A DNA stretch of 64,000 nt from Haloferula helveola (GCF_037076345.1 NZ_AP024702.1:2356001-2420000); one strand, 5' to 3'; shown: positions 35,186 through 44,218, counted from the first letter of the stretch. Notes: a model not told the origin generated them from the sequence alone. Program-made: numbers and translations.

Positions 35186-36223
35186 GTGGGCCTGAGAACC
35201 AGCGACTTTCACTACGACCTGCCGGAGGAGCTGATCGCCTCCAGGCCGCTCGAGGAGCGTGCCGCCTCGCGGATGCTGGTGCTGCACCGGGACACCGGCG
35301 AGATCGAGCACCGGATGTTCCGCGATCTTCCGGACTATCTCCGGCCGGACGATCTGCTGATGCTCAACGACACCAAGGTCATTCCGGCCCGGGTCTTTTC
35401 TGACGACGGCAAGATCGAGTTGCTCTGCCTCGACCGGCCCTCGAACACCGAGTGGCGGTGTCTGGTGAAGCCGGGCAAGAAGATGCGCGAGGGCCGGACG
35501 GTAACGGTCGGCGGAGCTACGGGGACCGTCGTAGAAGTATTCGAAAACGGTGACCGGCTTGTTCGCTGGGACCGGGAAGTCAGTCTGGACGAACACGGCC
35601 ACCTCGCGCTTCCCCACTACATGGGTCGAGATGACGAGGCATCCGACCGCGACCGCTACCAGACGGTGTTCGCCAGGGAGGAAGGAGCGATCGCCGCTCC
35701 GACCGCCGGCCTCCACTTCACTCCAGAGATGCTTGCCGACATCGATCACGCGTTCCTGACGCTCCACGTCGGCGTCGGCACCTTCCGGCCGGTGAGTGTC
35801 GAGACGCCCGAGGAACACGAGATGCACTCCGAGCGCTACGTTCTAACAGAGCAGTCGGCGAAGCGGATCAATGCCGCCGGGAGGGTGGTGGCGGTCGGGA
35901 CGACCGTGACGCGGGTGCTGGAACATCTGGGGAGGGAAACGGAGCAACCCGGGGGGATGCCCGCGGACGAGCAAGGGTGCTCGTCCCTACCTTTGCGGTT
36001 GGAGGAAACGGAGCATCGGGGCGAAACCGACATCTTCATCTATCCGCCTTACCGGTTTCGGGTGGTGGACGTGCTGCTGACGAATTTCCACCTGCCCGAG
36101 AGCACACTGATCATGCTGGTAAGCGCTCTGGCAGGGCGGGAAAAGGTTCTGGCCGCCTATCGCGAAGCGGTTCGTGAGCGCTACCGGTTCTACAGCTACG
36201 GCGACTGCATGCTGGTGGTTTGA
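35186..36223 (+). CDS. queA: S-adenosylmethionine:tRNA ribosyltransferase-isomerase, with repeat-derived insertion
   Basis: 345 residues from a GTG at 35186. The N-terminus (SDFHYDLPEELIASRPL) fits the family and no ATG is near. Family blocks: LNDTKVIPARVF, GRDDEASDRDRYQTVFA, GAIAAPTAGLHFT, HVGVGTFRPV, GETDIFIYPPYRF and LTNFHLPESTLIMLVSALAG. It transfers ribosyl from SAM to preQ1 in tRNA during queuosine synthesis. Between HLGRETE and HRGETDIF, 23 extra codons (within 35935-36015) carry a palindromic element flanked by a 12-bp direct duplication. The remaining motifs are intact, so function is probably kept. Confidence 0.95.
   Translation: MGLRTSDFHYDLPEELIASRPLEERAASRMLVLHRDTGEIEHRMFRDLPDYLRPDDLLMLNDTKVIPARVFSDDGKIELLCLDRPSNTEWRCLVKPGKKMREGRTVTVGGATGTVVEVFENGDRLVRWDREVSLDEHGHLALPHYMGRDDEASDRDRYQTVFAREEGAIAAPTAGLHFTPEMLADIDHAFLTLHVGVGTFRPVSVETPEEHEMHSERYVLTEQSAKRINAAGRVVAVGTTVTRVLEHLGRETEQPGGMPADEQGCSSLPLRLEETEHRGETDIFIYPPYRFRVVDVLLTNFHLPESTLIMLVSALAGREKVLAAYREAVRERYRFYSYGDCMLVV
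35935..36015. repeat. 12-bp direct duplication flanking the queA insertion
   Basis: GGAAACGGAGCA occurs at 35935-35946 and again at 36004-36015, exactly 69 bp (23 codons) apart. The inserted palindromic element lies between them. Removing one copy plus the insert restores an uninterrupted, in-frame queA. Confidence 0.85.
35964..35991 (-). repeat. GGTAGG palindromic element, copy F (inside queA)
   Basis: Read on the minus strand: GGTAGG, arm GACGAGCA, loop CCCT, arm TGCTCGTC, CG. All 8 arm positions pair. It matches the plan of the other five copies, with a different arm sequence. Confidence 0.85.
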
Positions 36224-36256
36224 ACGGGTGGGTCCTCCTCGTTCGCGGATCCAATG

Positions 36257-36284
36257 GGTAGGGCGGACCGCCCTCGGTCCGCCG
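36257..36284 (+). repeat. GGTAGG palindromic element, copy A
   Basis: GGTAGG, arm GCGGACCG, loop CCCT, arm CGGTCCGC, CG. Perfect arms, extendable by one further G-C pair. It starts 34 bp after the queA stop. Confidence 0.85.
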
Positions 36285-36320
36285 TAGCGTGAAAGACGGT
36301 GGGGGCCGGAAGAACCGATG

Positions 36321-36348
36321 CGGTCGACCGGGGGCGGTCGACCCTATC
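36321..36348 (-). repeat. GGTAGG palindromic element, copy C (inverted)
   Basis: Minus strand: GATAGG, arm GTCGACCG, loop CCCC, arm CGGTCGAC, CG. It lies between copies A and B in the opposite orientation. Confidence 0.75.
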
Positions 36349-36395
36349 TGCCCGGGTTCCGGGGCGCGGTCGGAGCCGCGCGGTCCTCTGCCAAA

Positions 36396-36423
36396 GGTAG
36401 GGCGGACCGTCCTCGGTGCGCCG
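36396..36423 (+). repeat. GGTAGG palindromic element, copy B
   Basis: GGTAGG, arm GCGGACCG, loop TCCT, arm CGGTGCGC (one mismatch), CG. Downstream flank GCGTGAAGGACGGT is shared with copy A. Confidence 0.8.
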
Positions 36424-36455
36424 CGGCGTGAAGGACGGTCAGACCCGGTCACCGA

Positions 36456-37280
36456 TCAGTCGCTCCAACCCACTTCCGGGATCCCGATGATCCGGAACGC
36501 CTCAAGCTCGGCGTCCCACCGCACCGCCACCCGCAGCGGCGTGCGGGGTCCCGTGACCCGGGGATCGACCCGTTCCGACTCGGGGGCCAGGGAGACCGCG
36601 ACCACCGGGTCAGGATAGTCCCGGTGCTCCATGAGATAGCCGACCGCTCCGGGAGCCATCGCCGGGTTCTGCCAGCGTTCCTTGAGGGGGCTGAGGAAAA
36701 CGCGCATTCGTTCGATGTCTCCAGTCTTGCCTTCGGTCAACTCGTACCAATCGGCAGTGCCGTAGGCGACGAGTGATTCCCAATCGATCCGGTAGCGCCC
36801 GTCGATCCACTCGAGCGCGACGGCGTATTCCGGTCCGGAGAATGGCTCGACCACGAAGATCAACGCCTCCCGCACGGCACTTGCGGCGATTTCACCGGCT
36901 GACACGTCCGCCATGCTGAGAAATGGATGGCTACGGCGTTCGTAGTAGTCTTGCATCAGGGGCAGTACACGGTCCGGGTCCTTCACTTCCCGTGCCTTAT
37001 CCTCCATGTCCGTCGCCTCGACGTAGCGCGTCCAGACCTCTATCGCCAACCTCCTGCACTGGTCGGGATCGTCCGGACGTCCGGCAACAGACTCGGAGGA
37101 CGAAGCCCCCGGCTCCGGAGCCGGTTCGGGATCGATAAGGATTCCTCCGAGAATCAGCATCCAGACCCCGAGGATAGCGGCAAGGCCGATGGCGCAGGCG
37201 ATGAGAATGGTCGTGACGTCCGCTTTTCGGGGACTCCCGTATCCGGATTCCGGCTCCGGACTAGCGGGCTCGGAAACCAT
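36456..37280 (-). CDS. Hypothetical single-pass membrane protein
   Basis: 274 residues from the ATG at 37278-37280; a longer frame upstream overlaps the PEP-CTERM gene and is unlikely. A short cytoplasmic start leads to one membrane helix at about 24-48 (TTILIACAIGLAAILGVWML), an acidic and Pro-rich linker, then a soluble domain (about 70-274) with several Trp and Tyr positions (EVWTRYVEATD; ALEWIDGRYRIDWESLVAYG). It overlaps the end of the upstream metalloprotease gene by 20 bp, so the two are probably cotranscribed. Similar domains are common in Verrucomicrobia, but none has a known role. Confidence 0.6.
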   Translation of the reverse strand: MVSEPASPEPESGYGSPRKADVTTILIACAIGLAAILGVWMLILGGILIDPEPAPEPGASSSESVAGRPDDPDQCRRLAIEVWTRYVEATDMEDKAREVKDPDRVLPLMQDYYERRSHPFLSMADVSAGEIAASAVREALIFVVEPFSGPEYAVALEWIDGRYRIDWESLVAYGTADWYELTEGKTGDIERMRVFLSPLKERWQNPAMAPGAVGYLMEHRDYPDPVVAVSLAPESERVDPRVTGPRTPLRVAVRWDAELEAFRIIGIPEVGWSD

Positions 37281-38205
37281 GGCGACGACGGCGCAGCAGC
37301 AGGCCCATGCCCAGCAGGCTTCCCGTGAGCCAGACGGTGGGTTCAGGCACAACCGTGACCTCGTAACCCAGGTCGCGAAGGCTGCCCTTGGTCACCTCAC
37401 CGATGTAGCTTCCGCCATTGAGCCATCCGGTCATGAGTTCAAATCGTGAGTCCTGCCCGGTGATCGAAGAAGTGTAGCCGGTCGGGGCACCTCCGTCGCC
37501 CTCGTTCCAGTGGCCGTTGGCGGTTCCCGATCCGCCGCCCTTTTCCACCGGGACGTAGGTCGCATCGGAATCGAATTCAGCCTGCCATCCCAGCAGTCCG
37601 AACGCACCGTTGTACTGACCTACGGTCTGCCCGTTATTCGGATCGATGACCGACGGATCGGATGCATCATAGAGTCCATTGAAGGACCAGAGTGTCCCGA
37701 TCCCGAGCACGTGGGCCATTTCGTGAAGCACAACCGCTTCGAATGAACCGGTCGGGCTGCTGAAGTCATCGGCATCGAATTGCATCGTGCCGGTCGTTGC
37801 CAGGAGGTATCCCGAGTCGTCGTAACCACCTGTCGAAGGTCCCGCGGATCCGAGAATGCCACCCGAGCCATCGATGCTCACCACCGAGGCGTTGATGACG
37901 ACGCCGCTGAACTGGGCAGCACCCTGGTTGCCATCGACGTAGTACGGAATGATGCTTTCCCAGATCGCCGCGGCATCCTCAAAGGCCGACTCGAAAGCCG
38001 CATCGCCTGAATAATTGACGGTGATGCTGAAGGCAACCGGCGGATCGGAGAGGGAGGAGTCGGGGAATTCCGCTGAAAGAGTCTCGAAGGGAGACCTCGG
38101 GATGATCTCGAAATCGGGACGAAGGATCCCCTCGAGTCCGAACGCAGGAACCGCCGATGATCCCATCAGCAAGGCTCCCAAAACGCTGGATCGGGCTCGA
38201 TTCAC
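37261..38205 (-). CDS. PEP-CTERM leishmanolysin-like zinc metalloprotease
   Basis: 314 residues with a signal peptide (to about 24). The zinc motif HEMAHVLGIGTLW gives HExxH. A later NGHWNEG supplies a third His candidate, and MTGW fits a Met-turn, as in leishmanolysin-like metzincins. The C-terminus has VVPEPT, a hydrophobic helix and RRRRHG, a PEP-CTERM sorting signal with an extra five or six residues after the Arg cluster. Probably surface-exposed after exosortase processing. It overlaps the downstream gene by 20 bp. Confidence 0.85.
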   Translation of the reverse strand: MNRARSSVLGALLMGSSAVPAFGLEGILRPDFEIIPRSPFETLSAEFPDSSLSDPPVAFSITVNYSGDAAFESAFEDAAAIWESIIPYYVDGNQGAAQFSGVVINASVVSIDGSGGILGSAGPSTGGYDDSGYLLATTGTMQFDADDFSSPTGSFEAVVLHEMAHVLGIGTLWSFNGLYDASDPSVIDPNNGQTVGQYNGAFGLLGWQAEFDSDATYVPVEKGGGSGTANGHWNEGDGGAPTGYTSSITGQDSRFELMTGWLNGGSYIGEVTKGSLRDLGYEVTVVPEPTVWLTGSLLGMGLLLRRRRHGFRAR

Positions 38206-38275
38206 TACGAGGTGCTTATTCCATCTCTCCCACCGGGCGCCAGTCCAATCTCATCAGGAGACAGAGGGCCGGGAA

Positions 38276-38306
38276 ACCGATGCGCGGATCGTGTCCGCGC
38301 ACCGGT
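38276..38306 (-). terminator. GC-rich hairpin downstream of giant paralog 1
   Basis: TGCGCGGA-TCGTG-TCCGCGCA with additional outer pairs (12 of 13). It starts 37 nt after the stop of the 1478-residue gene. There is no T-run, so it may be a transcript 3' stabiliser rather than a classical terminator. The same hairpin follows the second paralog. Confidence 0.45.
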
Positions 38307-39357
38307 CATTCCCACTCTCCGGCACGGGTCGGCTCCCGCCGGCTACGGCTGGTTGACCCGGAAGAACTTCACCGGCTCCTCGGGCGTCACGGCGTGCCAG
38401 TACGGCGGGTCGGCGATTTCCACCTCTTCCCATGGACCCGAGGGATCCTCCGCACTTTCCAGAACGCCCAGGCCGTTCCAGACCAGCTGCAGAAGCGTGC
38501 TGCTGCCGCCCAAACCTTCGACCTGTTCGGGGTAGATCATCAGTTTGCCCTGGACCACGCCCGCACCCAGATACATCTGGAATCCGGGCGGCAGATCGAT
38601 CGTCGCAAGATACGGATCTCCGTAAGGGACGCCCGTCATCGCCGCATGCACCACCGCCGCCTTCGCCAACAGGTGGTCGGCCTGCTCGTCGGTCAGCTTC
38701 TTCCCCCGCTGGCTCTCAACGTGGCTCATGAAGGCCTCCAACTGGTTGATCGCAGCGTTCATCCGCCCGCGCCGCAGGCTGCTCTTCGAGTTCCGCAGCT
38801 TGGCGAGCAGGGCGTTCTTGATGCCGTGGTGGATGTCCATCTGCTCGACGCACTCGATCAGCGCGCACAGCAGCTCCTCGGCCGAGAGCACCTTGACGGT
38901 GAACGTGCAGGTGTCCTCCAGCCCGGCCGCATCGATCGCCGTACAGGTCACCAAGGTTTCGCCCACCGGGAAGACCGTCCCCGACGCGGGCGTGCACACG
39001 ACCACCGGTGCCGGATCGCAGGCGTCCGTCGCGGTGACGCTGAAGTTCACCACCACGCCCAGCGGGCCCAGGGTCGGGACCTCCATGTCGCCCGGGCAGG
39101 TGATCACCGGTGGAGTGGTGTCCACCACCGTCACGGTCCTGACCAACTGGGTCGCGGCATTTCCCGAAGCATCGGTCGCATCGTAAGTGACCACGTAGAC
39201 ACCCGGGCTGTCCGCCACCGCGTCGCCTCCGATGACCACCGACACTCCCGCATCACAGTTGTCCGTCACTCCCGCTCCGAGTTCCGTGTAGCTGTCGACC
39301 CCGCATTCGAGGGTGACGTCAGCAGCTCCGTTCAGCGTCAACACAGGCGGCGTGGTG
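38276..39357. repeat. 1.08-kb near-identical block, copy 1 (3' end of paralog 1)
   Basis: Matches 43136-44218 with only scattered substitutions, including synonymous ones and a single one-base indel outside the genes. It covers the last Ig-like module, HYR, FIMAH and the C-terminal module, plus the downstream hairpin. Confidence 0.85.
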
Positions 39358-42300
39358 TCCTCAACAATCACAGTCCGGAACACCGTGACCGCCACATTGC
39401 CGGCGGCATCGGTCACATCGTAGGTCACCAGATACGAACCCAATACCCCAGTGTCGACCCAGCTGCTGTCGATCACGATCGCCGGAGTTAGATCGCCATC
39501 GCAAATGTCCGCCGCGGTCGCTCCCGCTTCGACGTAAGCCGCACCGCATTCGACCCGTTGCGGACTGTCGCCGTTGAGCACGATCACCGGCGGCGTCGAG
39601 TCCGCGACCGTCACCACCCGGGTCAGTGGCGCCGCCGCGTTGCCCGAAGCGTCGGTGGCATCGTAGGTCACGACATAGATCCCCGGCGTGTGCACATTCA
39701 CCGTGTCGCCGCCAATGATCACTCCCACGTCCGGATCACATTCGTCCGCCGCGGTCGCACCGAGCTCCGAATAGATGTCGACCCCGCATTCGAGGGTCAT
39801 CGTGGGCGGTCCGTTCAAGGTCAGCACCGGGGGGGTGCTGTCGACGACGTTGATCGTGCGGAATACCGTGACCGCCGAGTTGCCGGCAGCGTCAGACACA
39901 TCGTAGGCGACCAGGTAGGAACCCAGAGCCGAGGTATCCACCGCGTTGGTGTCGATCACGATCGATGCCGTCACGTCGCCGTCGCAGTGGTCCGCCGCCG
40001 TCGCACCGAGTTCCTCGTATGCGGCACCGCACTCGATCGTTTGGGGATCGTCACCGACCAAAAGGATCACCGGCGGAGTCGTATCGACCACGGTGATCGT
40101 GGCGGTGTCGGTATCGGTCTCGCCAAGCGGATCGGTGACGGTAAGCGTGACCGGGGTGACTCCGAGCGGATAGGGACCTGCGGGCGTGACGCTGAGAGTG
40201 ATCGGGTCGCCGTCCGGATCCGAGGATCCGCCATCGAAGTCGGCTGCCGTTGCAACACCCTCGCAGTTGGCGTTGGCGGGAACCGTGATGCTCTGGGCCA
40301 CCGCGACCGGCGGCTGGTTGGTGGCATTGACCGACGCGATGTTGTTGCCCTCGTCACACTCCGGAACCTGGCCGTTGGCGTCGATGTAGACCCACACGAA
40401 CTCCGCTCCTCCAAGCGGCAGGTCATCCGCGGTCAGCGGAACCGATGCACCTGCAGGAAGGTCGACGTTGAAATTACCGCCGAGCTGGGCTCCACCCGCA
40501 AGAGGGTTGCCGTCATAGAAGCGTACAAGGACATTGCTGAACGCATTTCCCGACCCGGGGTCGTTGTCGATGACTACCGTGATGTCGGCGGAAACACCGG
40601 GATCGATGTCACTGGCGGTCAGGCTGCCGACCGAGAGGTCATTCAGCGAAACCACGAAGGGTACTTCCGGACTGATACCGGTTTTGCCAAGGGCGGTGAC
40701 ACGCAAACGGATCGAAACCGACGCGGGAGGCCCGGCGACGATCTCAGGCGTCGCGCCGGTCGCGTCGTCGAACTGACCGTCGCCATCAAGGTCCCACTCG
40801 TAGAGCGTGATCGGATCGCCGTCCGGGTCGAAGGACTCGGTGCCGTCGAAAGTGACGGTGTCGCCGGGCTTGGCGTTGTACGAGATTTGTCCGGCCGGAA
40901 TGCCAATCGCGGTGGGAGCGACGTCGGTATCGACAGCCACTACCAGCTCGGTCGTCTGGCCGACGCGCTGGGGATCCGAATTATCGCGGACCTGCAGCGA
41001 GACGGTGTAGTTGCCGACGACCGAGTAGCCCGGGTTGGTGACGATCGCGCCGACCGCGTCCGGGTTGTCGAAGTCGACCCCGTCACTGGCGTCGAAGTCC
41101 CAGCGGTATTCGGAGATCGAAAGCGCCGGATCCGAGTGGAAAGAGCCGGTGCCGTCCATCTGGAAGGAACGTTGGCCGGGCTTGGTGCTGACTTCATCCA
41201 CCTCGGCGATCACCGCCACCGGGAGGGCCACGGTCACGCTGCGGGTGAGAATCAGCACCCCGTGGGCGGTGGCGATGTCCGGGTCCGTGATGTAGGTTCC
41301 AGGCCACTGATTGGTGCTCGCCCAAGAGCCATCCGGGCGCTGGCCGAACATGCTGTTGGTGTTGCGATAGCCTGTGGCGGTGGTGGGGGCGATACCCGCC
41401 GCTTCCCCAAGCAGCCAGGAGTCGTAGTCGGCCTGCCAGTCACGCGGACCCGTCGGAGTTTGAAGGGTGCTGACCTCCTGGAGTTGAAGGCCTTTCTTAA
41501 GCCCGTACATCCCGTACCACTGGCCGAAGGTTCCGGTAGATGCCGCATCGCTGCTGCCGGTCGAATTCACATGGAAGCTGGCCTCGATGAAATCCAAACC
41601 TCTCGCCACATCGGGATCGTTGCCCGGTGTGAGGCCCGCCACTTGCCAGGCCACCAGCGCACCTCCCGTTTTGCCGGAGTTGAGCCACGAATTGTTCGCC
41701 CGGTAGCCGATGCCACCGTTGGCGTTCTGCAAGGCTTTGAAGCCTGCGGCGTTGCGGTCCGTCACCCAGGACGGCGTCGTGATGCCCCAAAGATCCTCCG
41801 CCGCCCTTGAGACAAGCGCCGGCCATTGCATCGCGGAACCGTCAAGGCCACCGGAGTTCGAAGTCCTGATATTGTAGAGCCAACCTCCACTGCCGGCACC
41901 GTCCGACTGCGAGTAGTTGAAGAGATCGATGATGTCCTGAACTGTTTCGTAGTAGGACTTTCCGGCAAGCGGCCCGGAGGGGATGGTGCGTGCTTGGGCG
42001 GCGGCGGCCGACTGCTCCGAAGCGATCAAGGCAAGAGCCGCGAAGCTGTTCGCATATGACTCGTGGCCTCCGGCATAAAGATAGGTGCCGACACCGTTGC
42101 CGTTGGTGTCCGGATCTCCGAAAGGCTGGGGGGAGATTGAAACATCGCCTGCGGCGACGGTCAGCCAGTTCAAGCCCCGCTGAGTGGTCGGCGCGTAGAT
42201 GTCTCCGACCGGGTCGTTGCCCGGAAGGTGGCCGTTCTCCTCGAAGGCCAGAACGGTGGCACCTGTCGATCCGACCGTGAACTCGCTCCGGTTGCTGCTT

Positions 42301-42779
42301 CCAGCCGGGTAAGCGTGCCAAACGCTTTGATCGGCGGCGACCTGATTCTGGTTCAGATACAAGTACCTCAACGCCTTCTCGATCGCCATGTTCACCCGCT
42401 GGTCCTGCGTCGGGGTGGAAAAGACCCGGATCGTGCCCGAACGGCTGACCACCGTGCTTGCGGCGTCGGTCACCGTCAGCGTGAAGGTCTTCACCCCGGC
42501 GGTGGTGTAGGTGTGGGTTGTACCGATGTCGTCCGGGTTGCCCACGGCGCCTCCGGCATCCGGGGTTCCGTCCCCGAAGTTCAGCGAGTAGGTGTAGGGA
42601 GCGGTTCCTCCCCAGGCTCGGCCCCAGACCTGGATCGGCTGGTTGAGACCGGCATTGCCGTAGGAGGTATTCTGCGAGTAGCTCGGCATCACCGAGACCT
42701 GCAGTTGGGCGAGGGCTGTCGCGGGTAGCAGGAAGGCTGCCGCGGCGACCAGGGTTCGTGCGAATCGCATGGGGGACAT
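38343..42779 (-). CDS. Giant secreted multi-domain protein, paralog 1 (four Ig-like modules)
   Basis: 1478 residues. Approximate order: signal peptide 1-25; PKD 26-120; squalene-cyclase-like alpha/alpha barrel 125-490 (NMAIEKALRYLYLNQNQ; GSTGATVLAFEENGH; GTFGQWYGMYGLKKGLQL); two PKD-like domains 515-710 (YRWDFDASDG; YEWDLDGDGQFDD); CARDB-like domain 712-810; four DUF5011-type Ig-like modules of about 80 residues, 906-1228 (TPPV-LNG, ECG, LGATAAD, GSYLV-YDV-DAAGN); HYR 1229-1310; FIMAH 1311-1385 (AKLRNSKSSLRRG; GKKLTDEQADHLL); C-terminal verrucomicrobial module (GPWEEVE ... VKFFRVNQ). The barrel lacks a recognised DxDD cyclase motif. Probably a large surface or extracellular protein; function unknown. 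Confidence 0.85.
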   Translation of the reverse strand: MSPMRFARTLVAAAAFLLPATALAQLQVSVMPSYSQNTSYGNAGLNQPIQVWGRAWGGTAPYTYSLNFGDGTPDAGGAVGNPDDIGTTHTYTTAGVKTFTLTVTDAASTVVSRSGTIRVFSTPTQDQRVNMAIEKALRYLYLNQNQVAADQSVWHAYPAGSSNRSEFTVGSTGATVLAFEENGHLPGNDPVGDIYAPTTQRGLNWLTVAAGDVSISPQPFGDPDTNGNGVGTYLYAGGHESYANSFAALALIASEQSAAAAQARTIPSGPLAGKSYYETVQDIIDLFNYSQSDGAGSGGWLYNIRTSNSGGLDGSAMQWPALVSRAAEDLWGITTPSWVTDRNAAGFKALQNANGGIGYRANNSWLNSGKTGGALVAWQVAGLTPGNDPDVARGLDFIEASFHVNSTGSSDAASTGTFGQWYGMYGLKKGLQLQEVSTLQTPTGPRDWQADYDSWLLGEAAGIAPTTATGYRNTNSMFGQRPDGSWASTNQWPGTYITDPDIATAHGVLILTRSVTVALPVAVIAEVDEVSTKPGQRSFQMDGTGSFHSDPALSISEYRWDFDASDGVDFDNPDAVGAIVTNPGYSVVGNYTVSLQVRDNSDPQRVGQTTELVVAVDTDVAPTAIGIPAGQISYNAKPGDTVTFDGTESFDPDGDPITLYEWDLDGDGQFDDATGATPEIVAGPPASVSIRLRVTALGKTGISPEVPFVVSLNDLSVGSLTASDIDPGVSADITVVIDNDPGSGNAFSNVLVRFYDGNPLAGGAQLGGNFNVDLPAGASVPLTADDLPLGGAEFVWVYIDANGQVPECDEGNNIASVNATNQPPVAVAQSITVPANANCEGVATAADFDGGSSDPDGDPITLSVTPAGPYPLGVTPVTLTVTDPLGETDTDTATITVVDTTPPVILLVGDDPQTIECGAAYEELGATAADHCDGDVTASIVIDTNAVDTSALGSYLVAYDVSDAAGNSAVTVFRTINVVDSTPPVLTLNGPPTMTLECGVDIYSELGATAADECDPDVGVIIGGDTVNVHTPGIYVVTYDATDASGNAAAPLTRVVTVADSTPPVIVLNGDSPQRVECGAAYVEAGATAADICDGDLTPAIVIDSSWVDTGVLGSYLVTYDVTDAAGNVAVTVFRTVIVEDTTPPVLTLNGAADVTLECGVDSYTELGAGVTDNCDAGVSVVIGGDAVADSPGVYVVTYDATDASGNAATQLVRTVTVVDTTPPVITCPGDMEVPTLGPLGVVVNFSVTATDACDPAPVVVCTPASGTVFPVGETLVTCTAIDAAGLEDTCTFTVKVLSAEELLCALIECVEQMDIHHGIKNALLAKLRNSKSSLRRGRMNAAINQLEAFMSHVESQRGKKLTDEQADHLLAKAAVVHAAMTGVPYGDPYLATIDLPPGFQMYLGAGVVQGKLMIYPEQVEGLGGSSTLLQLVWNGLGVLESAEDPSGPWEEVEIADPPYWHAVTPEEPVKFFRVNQP

Positions 42780-42988
42780 GACTTGGGAGGTTGGGGTGGG
42801 GTTAGGAATGGGAACGCAGCGTCAAATGGCGGGACGCCAGCCGCGCAGAGTGCGGTCGTACGCTCAAAGTGCGCACACCGCGCGGGACTCCGAAGAGTTC
42901 CTTCGAGGTGCCTCCGGGAAGACGGAGGCCGAGGGGATTCAGTGGGGGGACCACGATCGTGAATCATTCACAGCGAGGGCCTACGCGA

Positions 42989-43010
42989 AAATACGCATCT
43001 AAGCGTATTT
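42989..43010. promoter_or_regulatory. Palindromic operator candidate upstream of paralog 1
   Basis: AAATACGC-N6-GCGTATTT with perfect 8-bp arms, 210 bp before the paralog 1 start codon. The identical arms and spacing recur at 47134-47155. The left flank CTACG is conserved as well. AT-rich arms stand out from the GC-rich surroundings. Confidence 0.7.
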
Positions 43011-43135
43011 CAACCGGGAGGGGGTGGACGAAACCGATGCTGGTAGCGAGGGGGTGGTTTTCCGGTTGTGAGGGCCCCAACAGTTCCCGGCCCTCGGTGG
43101 ACTGCCTCGGAGCCGCAGCAGGTCGCGGTGGGCCT

Positions 43136-43166
43136 ACCGATGCGCGGATCGTGTCCGCGCACCGGT
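43136..43166 (-). terminator. GC-rich hairpin downstream of giant paralog 2
   Basis: Same sequence as the hairpin at 38276-38306: TGCGCGGA-TCGTG-TCCGCGCA with outer pairs. It starts 38 nt past the stop codon. No T-run. Confidence 0.45.
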
Positions 43167-44218
43167 TGATTCCCACTCTCCGGTCCGGGTCGGCTCCCGC
43201 CAGCTACGGCTGGTTGACCCGGAAGAACTTCACCGGCTCCTCAGGCGTCACCGCGTGCCAGTACGGCGGGTCGGCGATTTCCACCTCTTCCCATGGACCC
43301 GAGGGATCCTCCGCACTTTCCAGAACGCCCAGGCCGTTCCAGACCAGCTGCAGAAGCGTGCTGCTGCCGCCCAAACCTTCGACCTGTTCGGGGTAGATCA
43401 TCAGTTTGCCCTGGACCACGCCCGCACCCAGATACATCTGGAATCCGGGCGGCAGATCGATCGTCGCAAGATACGGGTCTCCGTAGGGGACACCCGTCAT
43501 CGCCGCATGCACCACCGCCGCCTTCGCCAACAGGTGGTCGGCCTGCTCGTCGGTCAGCTTCTTCCCCCGCTGGCTCTCAACGTGGCTCATGAAGGCCTCC
43601 AACTGGTTGATCGCCGCGTTCATACGACCGCGACGCAGGCTGCTCTTCGAGTTCCGCAGCTTGGCGAGCAGGGCGTTCTTGATGCCGTGGTGGATGTCCA
43701 TCTGCTCGACGCACTCGATCAGCGCGCACAGCAGCTCCTCGGCCGAGAGCACCTTGACGGTGAACGTGCAGGTGTCCTCCAGCCCGGCCGCATCGATCGC
43801 CGTACAAGTCACCAAGGTTTCGCCCACCGGGAAGACCGTCCCCGACGCGGGCGTGCACACGATCACCGGTGCCGGATCGCAGGCGTCCGTCGCGGTGACG
43901 CTGAAGTTCACCACCACGCCCAGCGGGCCCAGGGTCGGAACCTCCATGTCGCCCGGGCAGGTGATCACCGGTGGAGTGGTGTCCACCACCGTCACGGTCC
44001 GGACCAGCTGGGTCGCCGCGTTCCCCGAAGCGTCGGTCGCATCGTAGGTGACCACGTAGACACCCGGGGTATCCGCCACGGCGTCGCCGCCGATGACCAC
44101 CGACACTCCCGCATCACAGTTGTCCGTCACTCCCGCTCCAAGTTCCGTGTAGCTGTCGACTCCGCATTCAAGGGTGACGTCGGCAGCTCCATTCAGCGTC
44201 AGCACCGGCGGCGTGGCA
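43136..44218. repeat. 1.08-kb near-identical block, copy 2 (3' end of paralog 2)
   Basis: Counterpart of 38276-39357. Identity drops sharply upstream of 44218, where the last Ig-like module begins. Confidence 0.85.

Larger units (their letters stand above)
42780..43203. promoter_or_regulatory. Spacer between the two giant paralogs
   Basis: 424 bp without a convincing gene. From left to right: the paralog 1 leader, C-rich as mRNA and lacking a purine-rich Shine-Dalgarno sequence; an upstream stretch similar to that of paralog 2; the AAATACGC palindrome; and the hairpin and homologous downstream flank of paralog 2. No promoter hexamers could be assigned. Confidence 0.6.

Noticed and set aside
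39100..40100. Regular DNA repeats of about 250 bp that could suggest a repeat array
   Set aside because: They are coding repeats of the DUF5011-type modules; unit length and protein frame exclude a CRISPR array.
39558..41810. A 750-codon open frame opposite giant paralog 1
   Set aside because: Its repeats are the reverse complement of the Ig-like and PKD coding repeats; no independent support.
42785..42815. G-quadruplex on the plus strand ahead of paralog 1
   Set aside because: G-runs are present, but one loop exceeds 7 nt, so it does not meet the usual pattern; reported only as a C-rich leader.
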